This document shows positions 56,056 through 64,000 of a stretch of 64,000 bases of DNA, piece by piece (position 1 is the first letter of the stretch; every line of letters starts with the position of its first letter). Below the pieces are notes generated by a model, which saw only the letters and a list, made by a program, of their open reading frames with translations, ran no database searches and had not been told where the DNA came from. A program made the position numbers and the translations under genes. This DNA comes from Mycolicibacterium fallax (lineage in GTDB: Bacteria; Actinomycetota; Actinomycetes; Mycobacteriales; Mycobacteriaceae): assembly GCF_010726955.1 (NCBI RefSeq), contig NZ_AP022603.1, positions 2,418,001 to 2,482,000 on the forward strand, written 5' to 3'.

Positions 56056-57324
56056 GTGACCACTCACCAGCTGCCCGGCCAGACCTCGGGCAATCCGCAT
56101 CACCGGCAACGGGTGTTCATGCAATCGACCAAATTGCAGAACGTCCTCTACGAGATCCGTGGGCCGATCCACGATCACGCCGCGCGACTGGAGGCTGAGG
56201 GACACCGGATCCTCAAGCTCAACATCGGCAACCCCGCCACGTTCGGATTCGAGGCGCCGGACGTGATCATGCGCGACATGATCCAGGCGCTGCCGTATGC
56301 GCAGGGCTACTCCGATTCCAAGGGCATCGTCAGCGCGCGACGGGCGGTGTTCACCCGGTACGAGCTGATCGAGGACTTCCCGAAGTTCGACATCGAGGAC
56401 GTATACCTCGGCAACGGGGTGTCCGAGCTGATCACCATGACCCTGCAGGCGCTGCTGGACAACGGCGACGAGGTGCTCATCCCGGCCCCGGACTACCCGC
56501 TGTGGACCGCCTCGACGGCGCTGGCCGGCGGCACCCCGGTGCACTACCTGTGCGACGAGACCCAGGGCTGGCAGCCCGACATCGCCGACCTGGAGTCCAA
56601 GATCACCGACCGCACCAAGGCGCTGGTGGTGATCAACCCGAACAACCCGACCGGCGCGGTGTACAGCCGCGAGGTGCTGACCCAGCTGGTGGAGCTGGCC
56701 CGCCGCCACCAGCTGATGATTCTGGCCGACGAGATCTACGACAAGATCCTCTACGACGACGCCGAGCACATCAGCATCGCCACCCTCGCCCCGGACGTGT
56801 TGACGCTGACCTTCAACGGGCTGTCCAAGGCCTACCGGGTGGCCGGCTACCGGTCCGGCTGGCTGGTCATCACCGGCCCGAAGGAGTACGCGTCCAGTTT
56901 CATCGAGGGCCTGAGCCTGCTGGCCAACATGCGGCTGTGCCCGAATGTGCCTGCCCAGCACGCGATTCAGGTCGCGCTCGGCGGCCACCAGAGCATCGAG
57001 GAACTGGTGCTGCCGGGCGGCCGGCTGCTGGAGCAGCGCGACGTGGCCTGGGAGAGCCTCAACGAGATTCCCGGGGTGTCCTGCGTCAAGCCGCGCGGCG
57101 CGCTGTACGCGTTCCCGCGGCTGGACCCGGAGGTCTACGACGTCGACAACGACGAACAGCTGGTGCTCGACCTGCTGCTGCAGGAGAAGATCCTGGTCAC
57201 CCAGGGCACCGGGTTCAACTGGCCCAGCCCCGATCACCTGCGGGTCGTGACCCTGCCGTGGGCGCGGGACCTGGAGGCCGCCATCGAGCGACTGGGCAAC
57301 TTCCTGGTCAGCTACCGCCGCTGA
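56056..57324 (+). CDS. aspC: PLP aminotransferase, alanine/aspartate type
   Basis: 422 aa class I aminotransferase. LNIGNPATFGF, YSDSKGIVSARRAV, VINPNNPTGAVYS, LADEIYDKILYD and the Schiff-base Lys in FNGLSKAYRVAGYRSGW are all present. The Rv0337c homologue is named aspC but the sequence type (AlaA/YfbQ-like) also fits glutamate-pyruvate transamination, so the substrate is unsure. An AATAAT segment just before the GTG at 56056 suggests a very short or no leader. Confidence 0.92.
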   Translation: MTTHQLPGQTSGNPHHRQRVFMQSTKLQNVLYEIRGPIHDHAARLEAEGHRILKLNIGNPATFGFEAPDVIMRDMIQALPYAQGYSDSKGIVSARRAVFTRYELIEDFPKFDIEDVYLGNGVSELITMTLQALLDNGDEVLIPAPDYPLWTASTALAGGTPVHYLCDETQGWQPDIADLESKITDRTKALVVINPNNPTGAVYSREVLTQLVELARRHQLMILADEIYDKILYDDAEHISIATLAPDVLTLTFNGLSKAYRVAGYRSGWLVITGPKEYASSFIEGLSLLANMRLCPNVPAQHAIQVALGGHQSIEELVLPGGRLLEQRDVAWESLNEIPGVSCVKPRGALYAFPRLDPEVYDVDNDEQLVLDLLLQEKILVTQGTGFNWPSPDHLRVVTLPWARDLEAAIERLGNFLVSYRR

Positions 57325-57343
57325 GCCCGGGCCGAACGACCCG

Positions 57344-58594
57344 GTGACGCACTCACACTCGCATTCGCACTCACTGTCCGGCCCGTCGCCGTTGGGGCCG
57401 GTGGCGGCCCGCATTGTCGTCGGCCTGCTGGTGGCCATCGCCGCGCTGGTCGCCGTCGGGGCGGTGGCGCTGTGGCCCAGCGGGCAGCAGGTTGATATTC
57501 CGCTGCCGTTTCAGAATGCCAGCGGCGGCGCGGTCAGCACCGAGGCCGGCCGGGTGGTGTCCACCACGATGGCCGATTGCGGCAGCCCGTCCTCGGGCAG
57601 GGTGCTCAGCGGCCCGGCGCAGGCCGGCCAGCCCGGCGCCGGGGACTGCGTGCAGGCGTTGATCGCCATCGATTCCGGCCCAAACCGCGGCGCGACCACC
57701 ATGCTGGAGTTCACTCCGGGCCCGGGCCAGCCGAATCTCGCCGCCGGAGAGCACGTTCGGGTGATCCGGGCGGTCGACGAGGCCGGTGCCACCGGCTACG
57801 GGTTCTACGACTACGAACGCGGTCTGCCGCTCACGCTGCTCGCGCTGACGTTCGCAGTGGTGATCGTCGCGGTGGCCCGCTGGCGCGGGTTGCGAGCGCT
57901 GATCGGGATCGGCGTGGCGTTCGGGGTGCTGGTGGTCTACCTGCTGCCGGCGCTGCGCGACGGGGCGCCTGCGGTACCGGTGGCCCTGGTCGCCTCGGCG
58001 GGCATCCTCTACGCCGTCATCTACCTAGCGCACGGGGTCAGCCTGCGCACCAGCGCCGCGCTGCTGGGCACCCTGACCTCACTGCTGGTGGCCGCCGGAC
58101 TGTCCTGGGCGGCAATCGAACTGGCGCACCTGACCGGACTCTCGGAGGACCAGAACAACGAGGTCGCCGCGTATCTGGGGCACGTGTCGATCACCGGGCT
58201 GCTGCTAGCCGGGTTCATCATCGGGTCGCTCGGCGTGCTCAACGACGTCACCATCACCCAGGCGTCGACGGCCTTTGAGCTCGCCGCGGCGTCCGAAACC
58301 GGCTCGCGGCGCGAGGTTTTCGTCGGCGCGATGCGGGTGGGCCGCGATCACATCGCCTCCACGGTGTACACGCTGGTGCTGGCCTACGCGGGTTCCTCGC
58401 TGCCGCTGCTGCTGCTGTTCAGCGTGGCCAACCGGTCCCTCGGTGACGTATTGACCTCGGAGGCGGTCGCCATCGAGATCGCCCGCTCGGCGGTCGGCGG
58501 CATCGCGCTGGCGCTGTCGGTGCCGTTGACGACGGCGATCGCCGCCGCGCTGGCCACCCCACCGAAGCGCCCTCGCCAAGCCCAGGCGGCATAG
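57344..58594 (+). CDS. YibE/F-like multi-pass membrane protein
   Basis: 416 aa. His-rich cytosolic start (THSHSHSHS, possible metal binding), one helix (about 22-45), an extracytoplasmic domain of about 110 residues with two Cys (ADCGS, GDCVQ), then about seven helices with LNDVTITQASTAFEL and YAGSSLPLLLLF, typical of the YibE/F family. Function is unknown for the family. GTG at 57344 lies 19 bases after aspC, so probably cotranscribed. Confidence 0.83.
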   Translation: MTHSHSHSHSLSGPSPLGPVAARIVVGLLVAIAALVAVGAVALWPSGQQVDIPLPFQNASGGAVSTEAGRVVSTTMADCGSPSSGRVLSGPAQAGQPGAGDCVQALIAIDSGPNRGATTMLEFTPGPGQPNLAAGEHVRVIRAVDEAGATGYGFYDYERGLPLTLLALTFAVVIVAVARWRGLRALIGIGVAFGVLVVYLLPALRDGAPAVPVALVASAGILYAVIYLAHGVSLRTSAALLGTLTSLLVAAGLSWAAIELAHLTGLSEDQNNEVAAYLGHVSITGLLLAGFIIGSLGVLNDVTITQASTAFELAAASETGSRREVFVGAMRVGRDHIASTVYTLVLAYAGSSLPLLLLFSVANRSLGDVLTSEAVAIEIARSAVGGIALALSVPLTTAIAAALATPPKRPRQAQAA

Positions 58595-58613
58595 ATAGCA
58601 GAATTGCTATACT
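58595..58613 (+). promoter_or_regulatory. Toxin-antitoxin promoter with overlapping operator
   Basis: ATAGCA-GAAT-TGCTAT (58595-58610) is a six-base-arm inverted repeat. Its right arm is part of TGCTATACT, an extended -10 element (TATACT at 58608-58613). The ATG at 58620 lies seven bases downstream, so the message is probably leaderless and autorepressed by the HTH protein. Confidence 0.78.
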
Positions 58614-58619
58614 CGAAGG

Positions 58620-58946
58620 ATGCGTGGGATTGGCAACGACTTGGTCCGCGAAGCGCGCAAGCGCGCTGGCCTGACCCAACGCGAACTGGCCGCGTTGGCG
58701 GGTACGACGCAGAGCGCCCTCGCGAGAGTCGAGTCCGGACGCACCGCACCGAGTTTCGATCAGGTGCTACGACTCATCCGGCTGTGCGGACTCGATCTCG
58801 ACATCATGCTGGTCGAACGCGATGATTCTGACTACGCACAGGCGTCACGGCTTGCCGAGCTCACGGCCGAGCAACGGTGGACGCGCGCCACACAGGTCGC
58901 TGATCAAATGCGACAGTTCCGCAACGCCAGGAGTCGAAGTGCCTGA
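58620..58946 (+). CDS. XRE-type HTH antitoxin
   Basis: 108 aa. HTH at residues 9-62 (VREARKRAGLTQRELAALAG ... SALARVESGRTAPSFDQVLRL) and a helical C-terminal part (ASRLAELTAEQRW). Predicted antitoxin and autorepressor for the following nucleotidyltransferase, whose start lies 8 bases inside this gene. Base composition of this pair (more A/T, less Ala-rich) differs from its neighbours, suggesting acquisition. Confidence 0.85.
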   Translation: MRGIGNDLVREARKRAGLTQRELAALAGTTQSALARVESGRTAPSFDQVLRLIRLCGLDLDIMLVERDDSDYAQASRLAELTAEQRWTRATQVADQMRQFRNARSRSA

Positions 58947-59451
58947 GCCCTGGCAACCTGGCCCCCTGCTCGAGGTGCTTCTTCGCCGCGGCGTCCGCTT
59001 TGTGCTGATCGGCGGCTTCGCCGCCATCGCCTACGGTTCCCCGTTTCCCACTGAGGACGTCGACATCACCCCCGAGGCCTCGACGGCCAATCTGAAGCGA
59101 CTGTCCGATGCGCTGCACGAACTCAAAGCGAAGATCCGCACGGAAGGCGTCGATGACGGTTTGCCTTTTGATCCCGATGCAGCCTCGCTCGCCGCGGCCA
59201 GGATGTGGAACCTGACCACCTGTTACGGCGATCTGGATATATCAATGGCTCCCAGCGGGACCACGGGATACGCCGACCTCATCAAGGATTCCGTCGACCA
59301 CGCAGCCTTTGGCCTTTTGATTCCCACCGCGTCCCTCGCCGACATCATTCGAAGCAAGCAGGCGGCCAACCGACCAAAAGACCAGCGGGTGTTGCCGGTA
59401 CTGCGCGAACTGCTCGCGTCACGCCACGACCAGCACACCGACGACGACTGA
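58939..59451 (+). CDS. Nucleotidyltransferase-fold toxin (AbiEii/MenT-like)
   Basis: 170 aa. Polymerase-beta-type core: VLIGGFAAIAYG followed by EDVDI, the GG...DxD metal and nucleotide motif, then a third acidic residue in CYGDLDISM. A C-terminal helix with RSKQAANRPKDQRVLPVLREL fits the Lys-containing end of this toxin group. Such toxins add nucleotides to tRNA in MenT systems (family knowledge). GTG at 58939 with AGGAG (58929-58933) upstream; overlap with the antitoxin indicates coupled translation. Confidence 0.82.
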   Translation: MPEPWQPGPLLEVLLRRGVRFVLIGGFAAIAYGSPFPTEDVDITPEASTANLKRLSDALHELKAKIRTEGVDDGLPFDPDAASLAAARMWNLTTCYGDLDISMAPSGTTGYADLIKDSVDHAAFGLLIPTASLADIIRSKQAANRPKDQRVLPVLRELLASRHDQHTDDD

Positions 59452-59457
59452 CATCGG

Positions 59458-60321
59458 CTACTGCTCCAACAGCCCCAAAAGGTAAGTGCCGTAACCAGAT
59501 TTGCGCAGGGCCTCCCCGCGCGCGGCCACCTGCTCGTCGTCGATGAAGCCCATCCGCCAGGCGACCTCCTCGGGGATGGAGATCTTCAGTCCCTGACGCC
59601 GCTCGATGGTGCGGACGAAATCGCTGGCGTCCAGCAGTGAGTCGAAGGTTCCGGTGTCCAGCCACGCGGTGCCCCGGGCCAGGGTCTCGACGTGCAGCCG
59701 CCCGGCACGCAGGTAGGCCTGGTTGACCTCGGTGATCTCGTATTCGCCTCGCGCGGAGGGACGCAGCGACCGGGCGATCTCCACCACGTCGCTGTCGTAG
59801 AAGTACAGACCGGGAACGGCGTAGTGCGACTTGGGGTTCTGCGGCTTCTCCTCCAGCGAGACCGCGCGGCCGTCGGCGTCGAACTCGACCACCCCGTAGG
59901 CGCTCGGGTCGGCGACCCGGTAGGCGAAGATCGCGCCGCCGTCGACGTCGGCGAATCGGCGCAGGCTGCTGCCAAGACCGGGTCCGTAGAAGATGTTGTC
60001 GCCCAACGCCAATGCCACCCGGTCGCTGCCGATGTGGTCGGCGCCGATGACGAACGCCTGCGCCAGCCCGTCCGGACTGTCCTGGGTGGCGTAGCTGATC
60101 GCGATGCCCAGCTCGGAGCCGTCGCCGAGCAGCCGCTGAAACGCCTGCGCGTCCTGGCTGGTGGTGATGAGCAGGATGTCGCGGATGCCGGCCATCATCA
60201 GGGTGGACAGCGGGTAATAGATCAGCGGCTTGTCGTACACCGGCAGCAACTGCTTGCTGGTGCCCATGGTGATGGGGTACAGCCGTGTGCCCGAACCGCC
60301 GGCCAGGATGATCCCGCGCAT
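59458..60321 (-). CDS. rmlA: Glucose-1-phosphate thymidylyltransferase
   Basis: 287 aa. Converts glucose-1-phosphate and dTTP to dTDP-glucose, first step of dTDP-rhamnose synthesis for the arabinogalactan linker. [18 protein letters not shown] is the nucleotide-binding signature; [20 protein letters not shown] and EEKPQNPKS are characteristic. Homologue of Rv0334. Convergent with the toxin gene, six bases between the stops. Confidence 0.97.
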   Translation of the reverse strand: MRGIILAGGSGTRLYPITMGTSKQLLPVYDKPLIYYPLSTLMMAGIRDILLITTSQDAQAFQRLLGDGSELGIAISYATQDSPDGLAQAFVIGADHIGSDRVALALGDNIFYGPGLGSSLRRFADVDGGAIFAYRVADPSAYGVVEFDADGRAVSLEEKPQNPKSHYAVPGLYFYDSDVVEIARSLRPSARGEYEITEVNQAYLRAGRLHVETLARGTAWLDTGTFDSLLDASDFVRTIERRQGLKISIPEEVAWRMGFIDDEQVAARGEALRKSGYGTYLLGLLEQ

Positions 60322-60417
60322 ACCTGCAGCCTATGCCGCCGAGCCGGCTGATCGTCGGACGGTCCGGGTGATTCGCGGCTGCTACCGTCAACGCTGCCAG
60401 CTATCACCGCGCTGACG

Positions 60418-60591
60418 GTGGCCCCACTGGGCATCGTCTTCGGGCACATCGCGCTGTCGGAGATCAACCGGACCGGCCAGGACGGCCGGGCCTTCGCTGT
60501 CGCCGGACTGGTGCTCGGCTGCGTCGGGCTGGTGACCCGGATCGTCGCCGCCATCGTCTGGATTGCGGTACTCAACGGCGCCATCTCCTGA
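60418..60591 (+). pseudogene. DUF4190-type membrane protein remnant
   Basis: An open frame of 57 codons from GTG 60418 reads VAPLGIVFGHIALSEINRTG, then QDGRAFAVAGLVLGCVGLV and a final hydrophobic run, the central signature and second helix of DUF4190 proteins. The first helix and N-terminus of a normal member are missing; a TGA closes the frame upstream. It could be a truncated gene or a short functional form with an unusual start. Confidence 0.5.
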
Positions 60592-60670
60592 CGCCGCGGT
60601 GGCCTGACTGCGCGGTGTCCTGACGGCGCGGTGTCCGAGCCCCGGAGTCACCGCCCGGCGCCCGGGCGGG

Positions 60671-61030
60671 TCAGTCGTCGCGCAGGTCGGCCTCGGTCAT
60701 ATCGGTGGCGGCCAACGCCTCCTCCAGGCTCCGGTGCCGGAACACCGAGGTCACCTGGTCGCGCACCACCCGGAACCCGCTGGCCTGCACCGTGCCGTCG
60801 GACAGCAGCTCCTCGGCGACCACCGCGCCGTCGTGCACAAACAGCCGCCCGACGCTGACCTCTCGGTGCGCGCGCTGGGCCCAGTCGCGCATCGCGGCCA
60901 GGCCCTGCGTCGCCCCCTCCGGCTCGCCGATCTTGATGTCGTCGCTGGACAGCTGCACCAACGTGTCCAGATCCCCGGCGTTGAGGGCGTCGTGCCAGGC
61001 CAGGACGGTCGCGATCTCCGAAACAGTCAT
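60671..61030 (-). CDS. SnoaL/NTF2-like small protein
   Basis: 119 aa cone-shaped alpha+beta fold: VLAWHDALNAGDLDTLVQLSSDDIKIGEP, the helix-turn and first strand of SnoaL-like proteins, then GLAAMRDWAQRA and a run of strands (VSVGRLFVHDGAVVAEEL). No catalytic residue set can be assigned; could be a polyketide-cyclase-like or ligand-binding protein. The ATG at 61030 is 18 bases from the next gene, with which it may be cotranscribed. Confidence 0.75.
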   Translation of the reverse strand: MTVSEIATVLAWHDALNAGDLDTLVQLSSDDIKIGEPEGATQGLAAMRDWAQRAHREVSVGRLFVHDGAVVAEELLSDGTVQASGFRVVRDQVTSVFRHRSLEEALAATDMTEADLRDD

Positions 61031-61048
61031 ACCGGCAAATCTATCGCC

Positions 61049-61780
61049 TCAGAACTTCATCCCGTCGAGCCAGGTCGCCAGCAGTTCCTCGTCGCCGAAG
61101 ATCTCCACCGCGGCCTCCACGGGCGGGCGACGACGGGTGGTGACCAGCATCAGCTCCCGCACCGGCCCGCGCAGCGCCACATCCCCGGAACTGTGCCCGT
61201 GCGTCCAGGTGCCGTCGGCGATCGTCCACTCCCCCAGATCCCCCAGGTCGGCCTCTGCGGCGTGCAGATGCACCCGCCCCGGCAGCCCGGGATTCAGCGC
61301 GCTGGTCAGGTCCAGCCACTCGTCGATGCAGTCCGCGGCCAAGTCCGGACGCACCTCAAAGTCCAGCCCGCCGGCGAACGCGGCGTCGACGCGGTGCACC
61401 AGCACCTCGTGCAGCCGGCGGCGCAGCCACCAGGCCGCGGGCCGCTGCCCCAGAAACGTCCACACCGATCCGTCGGTGCCGTCCTCGGCGATGATCCGGT
61501 CGACACTGTCGACGAGCAGTCGGGCGCCGTCGTCGAGCCAGGCCAGCGCGCCGTCGAGGTCTGCCGGCGGGCGACCGTCGGGTACCTGGGCGGGGTCGGC
61601 GGCCCCGGTGGCGCGCTCGGCGACCATTTGGGCCGCCCAGCGGTTACCGCGGCCGACGTGCCGGAACAATTGCTTGACGGTCCAACCCGGGCAGGTCGGC
61701 ACCGGCGCGTCCTGGTCGCATCGGGCCACCGCGGCACCGAAGGCCCGGTTCTGGTCGAGTAGCTCTGCGCCGAAATCCAC
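61049..61780 (-). CDS. Maleylpyruvate-isomerase-fold (mycothiol-dependent, MDMPI/DinB-like) protein
   Basis: 243 aa. Typical N-terminal CPGWTVKQLFRHVGRGNRWAAQ with the metal-binding His, LGQRPAAWWLRRRLHEVLVHRVDA with two further His candidates, and a C-terminal sterol-carrier-like domain ending SGDVALRGPVRELMLVTTRR. Family TIGR03083-like; possible mycothiol-dependent transferase or isomerase. GTG at 61780 is four bases from the udgA stop, so operonic with it. Confidence 0.82.
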   Translation of the reverse strand: MDFGAELLDQNRAFGAAVARCDQDAPVPTCPGWTVKQLFRHVGRGNRWAAQMVAERATGAADPAQVPDGRPPADLDGALAWLDDGARLLVDSVDRIIAEDGTDGSVWTFLGQRPAAWWLRRRLHEVLVHRVDAAFAGGLDFEVRPDLAADCIDEWLDLTSALNPGLPGRVHLHAAEADLGDLGEWTIADGTWTHGHSSGDVALRGPVRELMLVTTRRRPPVEAAVEIFGDEELLATWLDGMKF

Positions 61781-61784
61781 GGCC

Positions 61785-63104
61785 TCAGCGTACGAGGCGA
61801 CCCAGGCAGTGCACCTGCCAATCCGCGGACTGCCACCGCGCCACGTCCAAACAGTTGCGCCCGTCGACGATCACCTTCGCCCGCACGAGGCCGTCGAGGT
61901 CGGCCGGCTCAAGGTCGACGAACTCTCGCCACTCGGTCAGCACCAGCACCGCGTCGGCCTTCTCGCAGGCCTCGCCGATCGAGGTGGCGTAGTTCAGCGT
62001 CGGGAACACCCGCCGGGAATTCTCCAGCGCCTTGGGGTCATACACCTGCACGGTCGCGCCGTTGAGCTGCAGCAGCCCAGCCACGTTGAGCGCCGGGGAA
62101 TCGCGCACGTCGTCGGACTCCGGTTTGAACGCCGCGCCAAGCACCGCGATGTTGGCGCCCAGCAGCGATCCGCCGCAGGCCCGGGTGGCCAGCTCCACCA
62201 TCCGGGTGCGGCGCCGCATGTTGATGCTGTCCACCTCGCGCAGGAAGGTCAGCGCGTGGCTGGCACCGAGCTCGCCGGCGCGGGCCATGAAGGCCCGAAT
62301 GTCCTTGGGCAGGCAGCCACCACCAAATCCCAGGCCGGCGTTAAGAAATCGCCGGCCGATGCGCGGGTCATGGCCCAGCGCATCGGCCAGCACAGTCACG
62401 TCTGCGTCCGCGGCCTCGCATACCTCCGAGATCGCGTTGATGAAGGAAATCTTGGTCGCCAGAAAGGCGTTCGCCGAGACCTTGACCAGCTCGGCGGTCT
62501 GCAGGTCGGTGACCAGGAAGGGCACGTCCTCGGCGAGCATCGGCGCGTACAGTTCACGCAGCACCGCCTCGGCCCGCACCGAATCCTGCTGCACGCCAAC
62601 CACAATGCGATCCGGGTGCAGGGTGTCCCCGACGGCGAAACCCTCCCGCAGGAACTCCGGGTTCCACGCGACCTCGACGTCGATCTCGGCCAGATTCCTG
62701 ACCCGGCGCGCCAATTCGGTGGCGGTGCCGACCGGAACCGTGGATTTACCGACGATCACCGCGGGCCGGCTCAGTCGGGGCAGCAGCTCGTCGATCACCG
62801 CGTGCACGTGGCGCAGGTCGGCGCCGAGCTCGCCCTTCTTCTGCGGGGTTCCGACGCCGAGGAAATGCACGTCGGCGAAGTCGGCGGCCAGCTGGTAGTC
62901 AGTGCTGAACCGCAGCCGTCCGGCCGCCAGGTTCTCCCGCAGCATCCGGGCCAATCCGGGCTCGTAGAAAGGGATTTCGCCGGCGGCCAGCTTGGCCACC
63001 TTGCCCGGGTCGATGTCGACACCGATCACCTCGTGGCCGAGCTCGGCCATCCCGGCGGCGTGAGTGGCGCCCAGGTAACCCGTTCCGAATACCGCGCATC
63101 GCAT
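61785..63104 (-). CDS. udgA: UDP-glucose 6-dehydrogenase
   Basis: 439 aa. Oxidises UDP-glucose to UDP-glucuronate with two NAD+. N-terminal Rossmann motif GTGYLGATHAAGMAELGH, the KSTVPVGT segment, the catalytic Cys in GLGFGGGCLPKDIRAF, and the C-terminal domain with VLGAAFKPESDDVRDSPAL. Homologue of Rv0322. Heads a short minus-strand run with the MDMPI-like and NTF2-like genes. Confidence 0.95.
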   Translation of the reverse strand: MRCAVFGTGYLGATHAAGMAELGHEVIGVDIDPGKVAKLAAGEIPFYEPGLARMLRENLAAGRLRFSTDYQLAADFADVHFLGVGTPQKKGELGADLRHVHAVIDELLPRLSRPAVIVGKSTVPVGTATELARRVRNLAEIDVEVAWNPEFLREGFAVGDTLHPDRIVVGVQQDSVRAEAVLRELYAPMLAEDVPFLVTDLQTAELVKVSANAFLATKISFINAISEVCEAADADVTVLADALGHDPRIGRRFLNAGLGFGGGCLPKDIRAFMARAGELGASHALTFLREVDSINMRRRTRMVELATRACGGSLLGANIAVLGAAFKPESDDVRDSPALNVAGLLQLNGATVQVYDPKALENSRRVFPTLNYATSIGEACEKADAVLVLTEWREFVDLEPADLDGLVRAKVIVDGRNCLDVARWQSADWQVHCLGRLVR

Positions 63105-63184
63105 ACCGACATGTCTAGGCCGTCGATGTGAAACGACGGCGGCGTCACCGCGAGCGGAAGGCGAACGCCAGGTGACCAGTCAGC

Positions 63185-64000
63185 TCAGCGGTTGCCGAAC
63201 GGCCAGGGCAAAAACGGCAGCCTCGGGCTGTGGTCGCGCTTGCTGCGCCCGTTGGAGCCGCGGTCGAAGTCGTAGTCACCGCGGCGCGGGTACTGCTGCT
63301 GGGGGTACTGCTGCTGGGGGTACTGCTGCTGGGGGTACTGCGGATATTGCTGCTGCGGGTACTGCGGGTACTGCTGCCGCGGGCGCTCGTCGTCCCCCGG
63401 GTTGAAGGTGCCCAGTTGCGGGCTCTGCCCGGGGAAGAACCCGATCGGCGGGGACGACTGCACCGGAACCGCCGCGGGCACCGGCGCCTCGGGGACGACC
63501 GCCGGGACCGGGGCCGGGGCGATCGGCGCCTCGGGGACCACCACCGGGACCACCACCGGCGGCTCGGGAACCACCACCGGCACCGGGGCGGGAGCCGGCG
63601 CCGCGGGTGCGGGAGCCTCGACCCGGACCGGGGCCGGCGGCTTGGCCTGCACGGGCTGGACGACCGGCGCGGGCGCCGCCGGGACGGGGGCGGGCGCAGC
63701 GGGGGCGGGCGCGGCGGGCGGCTTGACCTCGGGTGCGGCGGGCCGGGGTGCCGGAACCGCGGCGGCCGGCTCGGCCGCCTGCATCTGCTGCGCCGGCACG
63801 ACGACGGCGTCGTTCTGCTCGGGCCGCTGCTGCGCGGTCGGACGGATGGTGACCGCCAGCGAGATCGCCAGCGCGGCGATGCCGACCACGAACACCGTCG
63901 TCAACGCGCTGCCCACCAGCAGGAACGGCTTGCGCTCGGCGCCCTCGGGCTGGTCGGCGTCGGTGAGTTCGGCCTCCGCGGCCGCCAGTTCCGCGGCGAA
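63185..64000 (-). CDS. Pro/Ala-rich single-pass membrane protein, partial
   Basis: The frame is open to the right edge, so the start lies outside. Within the window: an Ala/Glu-rich stretch (residues AAEAELTDADQPEGAERKP), one membrane helix (ALTTVFVVGIAALAISLAV), about 150 residues of Pro/Ala/Val repeats (PAAPAPVP-type), a (Q)QYPQ-repeat block and a basic end (GRSKRDHSPRLPFLPWPFGNR). Low-complexity proline-rich arms like this span or bind the mycobacterial wall. Resembles the mycobacterial 'Mce/lipid-associated' Pro-rich membrane proteins only in style. Function unknown. Confidence 0.72.
   Translation of the reverse strand, partial: FAAELAAAEAELTDADQPEGAERKPFLLVGSALTTVFVVGIAALAISLAVTIRPTAQQRPEQNDAVVVPAQQMQAAEPAAAVPAPRPAAPEVKPPAAPAPAAPAPVPAAPAPVVQPVQAKPPAPVRVEAPAPAAPAPAPVPVVVPEPPVVVPVVVPEAPIAPAPVPAVVPEAPVPAAVPVQSSPPIGFFPGQSPQLGTFNPGDDERPRQQYPQYPQQQYPQYPQQQYPQQQYPQQQYPRRGDYDFDRGSNGRSKRDHSPRLPFLPWPFGNR
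63291..63378 (-). repeat. 15-base in-frame tandem repeat encoding QQYPQ units
   Basis: Three perfect units TACTGCTGCTGGGGG (63291, 63306, 63321) followed by degraded versions (GCGGATAT, TGCTGCGGG) to about 63378, all within the Pro-rich gene. A likely variable-number locus. Confidence 0.85.

Noticed and set aside
63291..63378. CRISPR-like array
   Set aside because: Units are 15 bases, contiguous without spacers, and in frame within a coding sequence.

Overview
The window is a gene-dense, very GC-rich (roughly 70%) chromosomal segment from a member of the Mycobacteriaceae, most likely a non-tuberculous, fast-grower-like (Mycolicibacterium-type) species. The evidence is gene content recognisable by family: F420-dependent glucose-6-phosphate dehydrogenase (fgd1), the isoniazid-inducible iniB/iniA/iniC set with its IniR-type regulator, EtfD, the dnaK-grpE-dnaJ-hspR operon with HAIR operators, LpqJ, RmlA and UdgA, and many GTG/TTG or probably leaderless starts. 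No PE/PPE genes, insertion sequences, phage genes, tRNA, rRNA or CRISPR were seen. Much of the order follows, in blocks, the M. tuberculosis Rv0322-Rv0407 interval (homologue names are from memory of that genome, not from a search).

Layout. 1-7 kb: fgd1 (cut by the window edge), a metallo-beta-lactamase-fold hydrolase, a repeat-rich gap, then a minus-strand run purT / small membrane protein / rhodanese / metZ, and a CPA1 sodium-proton antiporter. 6-13 kb: purA with a thioesterase-like partner, a site-2-protease operon, fba, a DedA protein and two small exported proteins, one hemophore-like. 13.8-17 kb: an orphan heme-copper oxidase subunit III/IV cluster with two paralogous membrane proteins, controlled by a divergent TetR gene through visible palindromes. 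17-24 kb: a luciferase-like F420 oxidoreductase, a CYP125-like P450 behind a perfect palindrome, and a minus-strand GH76 / acetoacetyl-CoA synthetase / TetR operon. 23-29 kb: TrmH-like methyltransferase, lipoprotein, pyrE, a membrane protein, LemA and clpB (HAIR-controlled). 29.7-33.4 kb: a tandem pair of paralogous membrane proteins of unknown function with a triplicated leader repeat, a GAP-type exporter and a flavohaemoprotein. 33.4-37.5 kb: the dnaK chaperone operon with its repressor hspR.

37.7-55.3 kb is the most interesting part: LpqJ, a Ser/Thr kinase with an Mce-associated-like ectodomain, iniC, iniA and iniB, two inserted Thr/Ser-rich single-pass membrane proteins on the opposite strand, an Rv0340-like protein, a membrane-anchored Hsp70-like protein with a mucin-like tail that overlaps the iniR-type LuxR regulator gene, and EtfD with four C-terminal GLGMA repeats. 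G-rich CTAGGGG/TTAGGGGATT repeats occur in two promoter regions of this cluster and look like a shared operator. Together these genes look like a cell-envelope stress module.

55.3-64 kb: a small exported protein, an aminotransferase (aspC), a YibE/F-like membrane protein, an HTH/nucleotidyltransferase toxin-antitoxin pair with a compact autoregulatory promoter, rmlA, a DUF4190 remnant, an NTF2-like protein, a maleylpyruvate-isomerase-fold protein, udgA and a Pro/Ala-rich membrane protein cut by the window edge.
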